Source: Plakobranchus ocellatus (lineage: Eukaryota > Mollusca > Gastropoda > Plakobranchidae). From it: a stretch of DNA of 34,387 nucleotides. Below, one piece after another: positions 31,981 to 34,387 of the stretch. The stretch is from positions 113,086 to 147,472 of the forward strand of contig BLXT01008033.1 in NCBI GenBank assembly GCA_019648995.1, in the 5' to 3' direction. The position numbers were made by a program, and so were the translations under genes. A model generated the notes under the pieces. That model did no database searches. It saw only the letters and a list, made by a program, of their open reading frames with translations, and was not told the origin of the DNA. Position 1 is the stretch's first letter. Each line of letters begins with the position of its first letter.

Positions 31981-33076
31981 TTAACAGGAAAACGAGGAAC
32001 CTCCAAAGCTAGTGAGGGAGGTAATGCTGGGTACCAGGTTCTTAGCAAGTCTCATGGGAAGTACATTGACGGAAGCTCTGGAGTCAATTAGAAAAGCTAC
32101 CAGTGTCCGGTTTACGATCATGTTGCACCGAACTAGTTTTGCATTGCGATTGTGGACTGTGTTGACCCAGGCAGGCTCAGAATCGCTGTCCGAAGATTCA
32201 AGATTGTTTACATTAGCCTTTCTACTTGACTTACACTTACTGGCAAAATGATTAGGGCCATGGCACTTGCTGCATTCCTTACCAAATGCAGGACATTTGC
32301 TTTTAAGCATTTCATGTTATCGACCACAATACTTGCATCTGGCTGAGCGAAGAGAAGTCGGTGGTCTCGTCGCCCCTTCAGAACGGTAGGCGCGCTTGGC
32401 CTTGGCAATGGCATTGACAGCCGTAGAAACTTGTGAAGTCATGTTCATGGTTCGTCTATGTCTCTCTGCATTCTCTGCTGCTTTGCAGACGCCAATCGCC
32501 TTTGACAGTGTGAGACTGCAAATCTTGAGAAGATCGCCCTGAGTATCCTTGTCTCGGACACCTAGGACAATCCTATTGCGAAGAATAGAGTCAAGACATT
32601 TGTCGCAGTATTTGCATGTCTTTTACAAGTCGACGAAGGTCACTATCAAATCCTTCAAAGGTTTCTGTGTTCTTCTGAGCACGGCTATTGAACACAAAAC
32701 GTTCATAGGTCTCATTTACTTCACCTCTAGCAAAGGATTCAAACTTAGCGATAATGTCACTCACAGTTCTGTCGGACTCGGGCGATCGGAAGGAGAAACC
32801 GTTATAAGCTTTGAGGGCGTCATCATCAAGGCAGTGGAGGAACAGGACGACTTGCACCTCACGTTGCAGAGAGGAAACTTGGGAGAGCACAGCATATGTG
32901 TCCCAACGCTGTTTAAATAATTTCCAAGATTCTTCGATGTTAGTACCTAATGTTAGCCTGCTAGGAGGTTTCAGGCCAGCAATGAAGGTAAGGGGAGAAG
33001 CAGTTTCACTCATCGTGGAGGAGTCAAGATCGAGGGTTTGATGCTCGGTTTGAGTGCTCATGATGAGGTAAATCAC
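31981..33076 (-). pseudogene. gag: Gypsy gag with zinc knuckles, followed by protease
   Basis: The upstream ATG at 33076 (or Met at 33061) opens Gag: WKLFKQRWDTYAV, LHCLDDDALKAYN and FDSDLRRLVKDMQ up to a frameshift near 32615. LRNRIVLGVRDKDTQGDLL and KAIGVCKAAE follow, the usual end of K02A2.6-like Gag. Of two zinc knuckles, the first is interrupted by a TAA (about 32321); the second is intact as CSKCHGPNHFASKC (about 32283-32242). The protease follows: VAFLIDSRASVNVLP (about 32115-32070), in which the glycine of the catalytic D-S-G triad is Arg. Gag packages the element RNA and protease cuts the polyprotein; this copy cannot do either in full. Confidence 0.88.
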
Positions 33077-33145
33077 AAGGAAATAAGGAGAGTAACAGCG
33101 AAAATAATGTCCAACTCACTGAATCAGAATATCAGTTCAGAAAAA

Positions 33146-33159
33146 CATCGCTGCCACCA
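33146..33159 (-). other. Primer-binding site, probably tRNA-Leu
   Basis: The minus strand reads TGGTGGCAGCGATG with no gap from the 5' LTR. It starts with TGG, complementary to CCA, and 11 bases fit the 3' end of animal tRNA-Leu (GCTGCCA plus CCA) as I remember it. Confidence 0.75.
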
Positions 33160-33451
33160 TGTTGCGAGATGCGGTTATGGGTTCTTAACTGTATATAATA
33201 TCTAAGTAAAAGAACGAACAGAAGGCTGTGTGTACAGTAACACTTGCAGACTTTTATTATCAAAGCTTACAGGATGACGGTTAGACAACGAGTGAGTGGA
33301 CAAGGCATATCACTACATTATTTGTGCTTATACAAAGAAGGAAATGGTAGACAGTCATGGTACAGTAGATATATGTAACTTGGTCAGCAACAGCAGTGGG
33401 TATATAATTCGGTCAGTAAACACAGTCATGATAAATACAATACACGTAACA
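33160..33451 (-). repeat. 5' LTR of the Gypsy element
   Basis: 292 bp, TG...CA ends; partner of 29930-30225. Confidence 0.95.
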
Positions 33452-33818
33452 ATTACTTCCATTTCTTTTTTTTAGAGGGAGGTGCAAATTTAAATTTAAT
33501 TTATTGTCTCAGAATGGAATTTTTCAACCAGAAGGCCAGCAATGTTTTGCCAACTGTCATTATTATTATTATTGATGTTATTGTTGTTGTTCTGTTAACA
33601 GTATGTCAGTTCTTGTATTATTGTGAATATAATTGTAATTGTTTATTTCTGGATTCTTTAAACTTTATTTACTTCTTATTCGAATTCTGTTTTTGCTTTC
33701 TTGTTTTTCTCTTTGTGTATTTGTGTTTGTTTTTTGTGCAGAGAGCTACCACAATTCTCAAAAAGAACATCAAAATGTGTCAGCCATGTATTAATATTAC
33801 CCAAAGCTTTGACATGAG

Positions 33819-33956
33819 ATTGAATGAATGGAAACCCTGAGGTCACCGCTTGATGGTGGACTGGGTACAATTCAGCCACTAACTCGAATTGAATGAATGG
33901 AAACCCTGAGGTCACCGCTTGATGGTGGACTGGGTACAATTCAGCCACTAACTCAA
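33819..33956 (+). repeat. Two 69-bp tandem copies of a LINE/SINE-like 3' tail
   Basis: 33819-33887 and 33888-33956 are identical except near the last bases. Each contains GAAACCCTGAGGTCACCGCT and ATGGTGGACTGG. The same words appear in the 3' region of the LINE fragment near 28693-28712 and 28946-28979, so the unit is likely a mobile-element tail. The open frame on the opposite strand only reflects the duplication. Confidence 0.85.
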
Positions 33957-34387
33957 ACTTGAAAGAACAAATTAAACTATACAGAGTAAATGTAACAACG
34001 TGTCACCCATAAGGCTTTATCAAGTAAAAACAAGATGATCACAAAAAAAAAAAAAATACTATAGATCCTCGCTAAGCTTATTTATGTTTCTGTGAGTGCG
34101 GTAGTTGTATACTTTTTTTTTTACTTCTACGGTAATTAATTTATTAATTGTTTATTTACTTATGTACTCATTAATTTAGTTTTCATTTTCATTCATGTAT
34201 TTTTCTTTTTCATTGCACATTTAAAAAAGTAGCAGACGAATGAGAAAGAGTATTACAATTCGCAGTATTATTGGTATATAATGTATGATATTTTATACTA
34301 TGCATTTTGAGTTCTTTATTTAAAGACGTGTGTAGCATAACCGCAGGCCACACGACTATAGTGACTAGGTCGCCATTGGATCGCATG
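33957..34387. other. Stretch without a recognisable gene
   Basis: AT-rich, with an A run near 34042-34055; nothing coding is recognised to the end of the window. Confidence 0.6.

Larger units (their letters stand above)
29930..33451 (-). mobile_element. Gypsy-type (K02A2.6-like) LTR retrotransposon, internally deleted
   Basis: The two LTRs, 29930-30225 (3' LTR) and 33160-33451 (5' LTR), begin TGTTGCG and end GTAACA on the plus strand. They differ at about twenty positions by eye, about 93% identity. The 5-bp sequence ATTAC lies at 29925-29929 and again at 33452-33456: a target-site duplication of the size usual for Gypsy elements. A primer-binding site touches the 5' LTR and a polypurine tract touches the 3' LTR. 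The internal part codes, on the minus strand, for Gag, protease and RT, but RNase H and integrase are absent. All frames carry breaks. It is a complete insertion by structure, moved by a homologue's enzymes or decayed after insertion. Confidence 0.93.

Noticed and set aside
33676..33948. Protein with a repeated AELYPVHHQAV segment
   Set aside because: It is the antisense of a 69-bp tandem repeat whose words are shared with a LINE 3' tail on the other strand.

Overview
The window is eukaryotic, animal-type DNA: AT-rich, full of microsatellites, with one clear two-exon gene and dense, decayed mobile elements. There is no operon structure and I found no tRNA or rRNA gene. The element mix (L1/Tx1-like, CR1-like and RNase H-bearing LINEs, a K02A2.6-like Gypsy, a DIRS-like gag, a THAP/P-element transposase) and scattered TCTAGATC words would fit a mollusc, perhaps a gastropod. 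That placement is inference.

Layout. 1-660: purine/pyrimidine-rich imperfect inverted repeat with a compact inner hairpin. 2259-2780: unrecognised ORF, weakly gag-like. 3256-3422: microsatellite. 3750-6650: decayed L1-like LINE fragment on the minus strand. 8576-19535: what first looks like two truncated L1 copies reads better as ONE minus-strand L1-like element (ORF1, AP endonuclease, start of RT, then rest of RT, C-terminal Cys/His region, poly(A)) broken by two insertions. The first is a CR1-like C-terminal fragment (from 17781), flanked by a 94-bp direct repeat and adjoining a 406-N gap. The second is a 5.5-kb segment (10664-16197) with 28-bp imperfect terminal inverted repeats, sitting between the NKS and GADGI codons of the RT. 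This segment holds a decayed transposase-like gene (13145-14500) and a Rep-like gene of circular ssDNA (CRESS) virus type (11333-12543), both on the minus strand. This nested element carrying a viral-type Rep is the most interesting part of the window.

21400-26905, mostly minus strand: a LINE RNase H fragment, a second and longer copy of the same transposase-like family (22612-24170), a two-exon THAP/P-element-type transposase gene that has lost one zinc ligand and the aspartate at an expected catalytic position (24460-25775), and a DIRS-like gag remnant (25782-26905). 28350-29050: C-terminal end of another LINE with a tandemly repeated 3' region. 29930-33451: a structurally complete minus-strand Gypsy LTR element (two LTRs, 5-bp target duplication, primer-binding site, polypurine tract) whose pol has lost RNase H and integrase by an in-frame internal deletion. 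33819-33956: two 69-bp tandem copies of a LINE/SINE-like 3' tail.

Almost every coding region is broken by stops or frameshifts. No gene set here works together as a pathway; the relationships are nesting of mobile elements.
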